64,000 nt of DNA, taken from Athripsodes cinereus. Taxonomy: Eukaryota > Arthropoda > Insecta > Trichoptera > Leptoceridae. The stretch is taken from contig OX388320.1 in NCBI GenBank assembly GCA_947579605.1, forward strand, positions 2,790,001 to 2,854,000, read 5' to 3'. The notes below the pieces were generated by a model. It made no database searches. It was not told the origin of the DNA and saw only the letters and a list, made by a program, of their open reading frames with translations. Shown here in pieces: positions 63,157 through 64,000 of the stretch (position 1 is its first letter; each line of letters begins with the position of its first letter). The translations under genes and the position numbers were made by a program.

Positions 63157-63371
63157 CAGTGTTTCCCAAACTATGGGTCGCGACCTACCGGTGGGTAAAG
63201 AGCGAATATTGAGTGGGCCCTGAACATTACATAATTTCATGACTCGCTTCTAGAGAATCTGAGCATTACCAATATTTATGACCTCTATTCTCTAAGACAG
63301 CTAAAAGGTGGGTTCCAAGATTGGAAATATTTCCTAGATGGGTCGGAACCCAGTCAACTTTGGGAACCACT
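63157..63371. mobile_element. hAT-like MITE, 215 bp, with exact 8-bp target duplication
   Basis: Ends CAGTGTTTCCCAAACTATGG and CAACTTTGGGAACCACTG are inverted repeats. ATTTAGAA flanks it exactly on both sides (63149-63156 and 63372-63379). 8-bp duplications and CAGTG termini are diagnostic of hAT elements. The interior is GGGTCGCGACC-rich non-coding sequence. Related in type to 6119-6478 but a different subfamily. Confidence 0.92.
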
Positions 63372-63439
63372 GATTTAGAATATTACTCAACAGACACTTC
63401 ATCTACATAAATGTCAAATATAATGGTTTGAAAAAGATA

Positions 63440-63575
63440 TAGGTGGGATTGGTGAACATACCAAGAATAAAAATGGCACTTAAACCAACCTAAGCCAAAT
63501 TATAATTATCAAGACACCCCTCCTGTTTCTTAGTATAGGGAGTTTGCACAATCTGTTGGTTGCATAGATGAGGTG
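63440..63575 (+). repeat. repeat F, copy 2
   Basis: GGTGGGATTGGTGAACATAC, GGCACTTAAACCAACCTAAG, AAGACACCCCTCCTGTTTCT, AGTTTGCACAATCTGTTGG parallel the blocks at 24585-24740. Confidence 0.55.
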
Positions 63576-63629
63576 TATGTTAAGTAATATTCTTAAAAAA
63601 GATAAAGTACCTACTTGGTACCTATATAT

Positions 63630-63750
63630 ATTATAATACTAATGTAAGTAAAGTTTGTGATGAATCACTTTGGGAGAACATTATTATTTTGTCCACTCGA
63701 AGTCATCGCTTGCAATGGGAATGTATGTGTAATTCACTAAACTATCTAAT
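63630..63750 (+). repeat. possible Helitron-like 5' segment
   Basis: TATATATTATAATACTAATG, TAAGTAAAGTTTGTGATGAA resembles the AT-rich '..attataaa.g.gaaagtttgt' starts of non-autonomous arthropod Helitrons. No 3' hairpin/CTRR end is found before the window end. Confidence 0.35.
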
Positions 63751-63859
63751 TTATTAGATAATGGTCTGAATGAACAAGATGAATCTTTACAGGGTAACTG
63801 AATAGGAATAGCTAAAGTAGAGGCAGTTAAAAGTCTGATGGTAGTCATAGAATTTCAAT

Positions 63860-63985
63860 AGTCATAGAAACTCGCGATTGATTTCACCCGTAGCCGACTT
63901 ACTCCACCTTGACGACAATAGCATATTGCTTACTGTGAGGGTGTTTAGGGTGCATTTGGGTTTATTTCAAATCCAGATTCATATT
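63860..63985 (+). repeat. SINE-T2
   Basis: CGATTGATTTCACCCGTAGC (box B-like region degraded), CGACTTACTCCACCTTGACG, AGCATATTGCTTACTGTGAG, GTGTTTAGGGTGCATTTGGG, TTTATTTCAAATCCAGATTC. The last ~30 bp resemble the SINE-T tail. Confidence 0.6.
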
Positions 63986-64000
63986 TATAAAGAAAATTAC

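Overview
The window is eukaryotic, AT-rich, intron-dominated DNA, most likely from an insect. Frequent GTAGGTACCTAC-type strings and the kinds of non-LTR retrotransposon tails suggest a moth or butterfly (Lepidoptera), but no sequence here fixes the order. Almost all open frames are chance or transposon remnants.

One host gene is supported: a BRMS1/BRMS1L-type (Sds3-like) subunit of the Sin3 histone-deacetylase corepressor. It lies on the minus strand as three internal-to-terminal coding exons: 62769-63013, 37519-37669 and 36364-36503 (stop). Splice sites and phases agree across all three (phase 0, then phase 1). The introns are 25.1 kb (37670-62768) and 1,015 bp (36504-37518). Exons upstream of 63013 lie outside the window. 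The last 3' splice site has been tandemly duplicated.

Layout: 1-31050 is downstream, repeat-rich DNA. 31051-36363 is the gene's 3' flank, with fewer recognisable insertions. 36364-63013 is the gene. 63014-64000 is the start of the next upstream intron.

Repeat families named in the feature list: LINE-A (non-LTR, C-terminal GRPRTTW motif, tail of TATAG or TAGA repeats); SINE-S (about 240 bp, about 20 copies, same last ~40 bp as LINE-A); SINE-T (tRNA-derived, box A and box B) and its relative SINE-T2; LINE-B (RTE-like); LINE-C (ORF end QSNGL); LINE-D; an R1-clade element; LINE-T tails (a hairpin followed by CTCGCC and an AATAAAG end); HARB (535-bp PIF/Harbinger-like MITE with TWA target duplications); two hAT-like MITEs with 8-bp duplications; Helitron-like ends; several foldback MITEs; a nine-unit ~110-bp satellite; and repeat P (a GACGTC-containing dispersed repeat).

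The most unusual content is two unrelated sequence families that each carry a hammerhead self-cleaving ribozyme core (CTGATGA, stem II, GAAA, very short stem III, cleavage after GTC or CTC). Each family occurs as a long palindrome whose second arm breaks off inside the CTGATGA box. This resembles the hammerheads of Penelope-like retroelements or retrozymes; no associated reverse transcriptase was found here.
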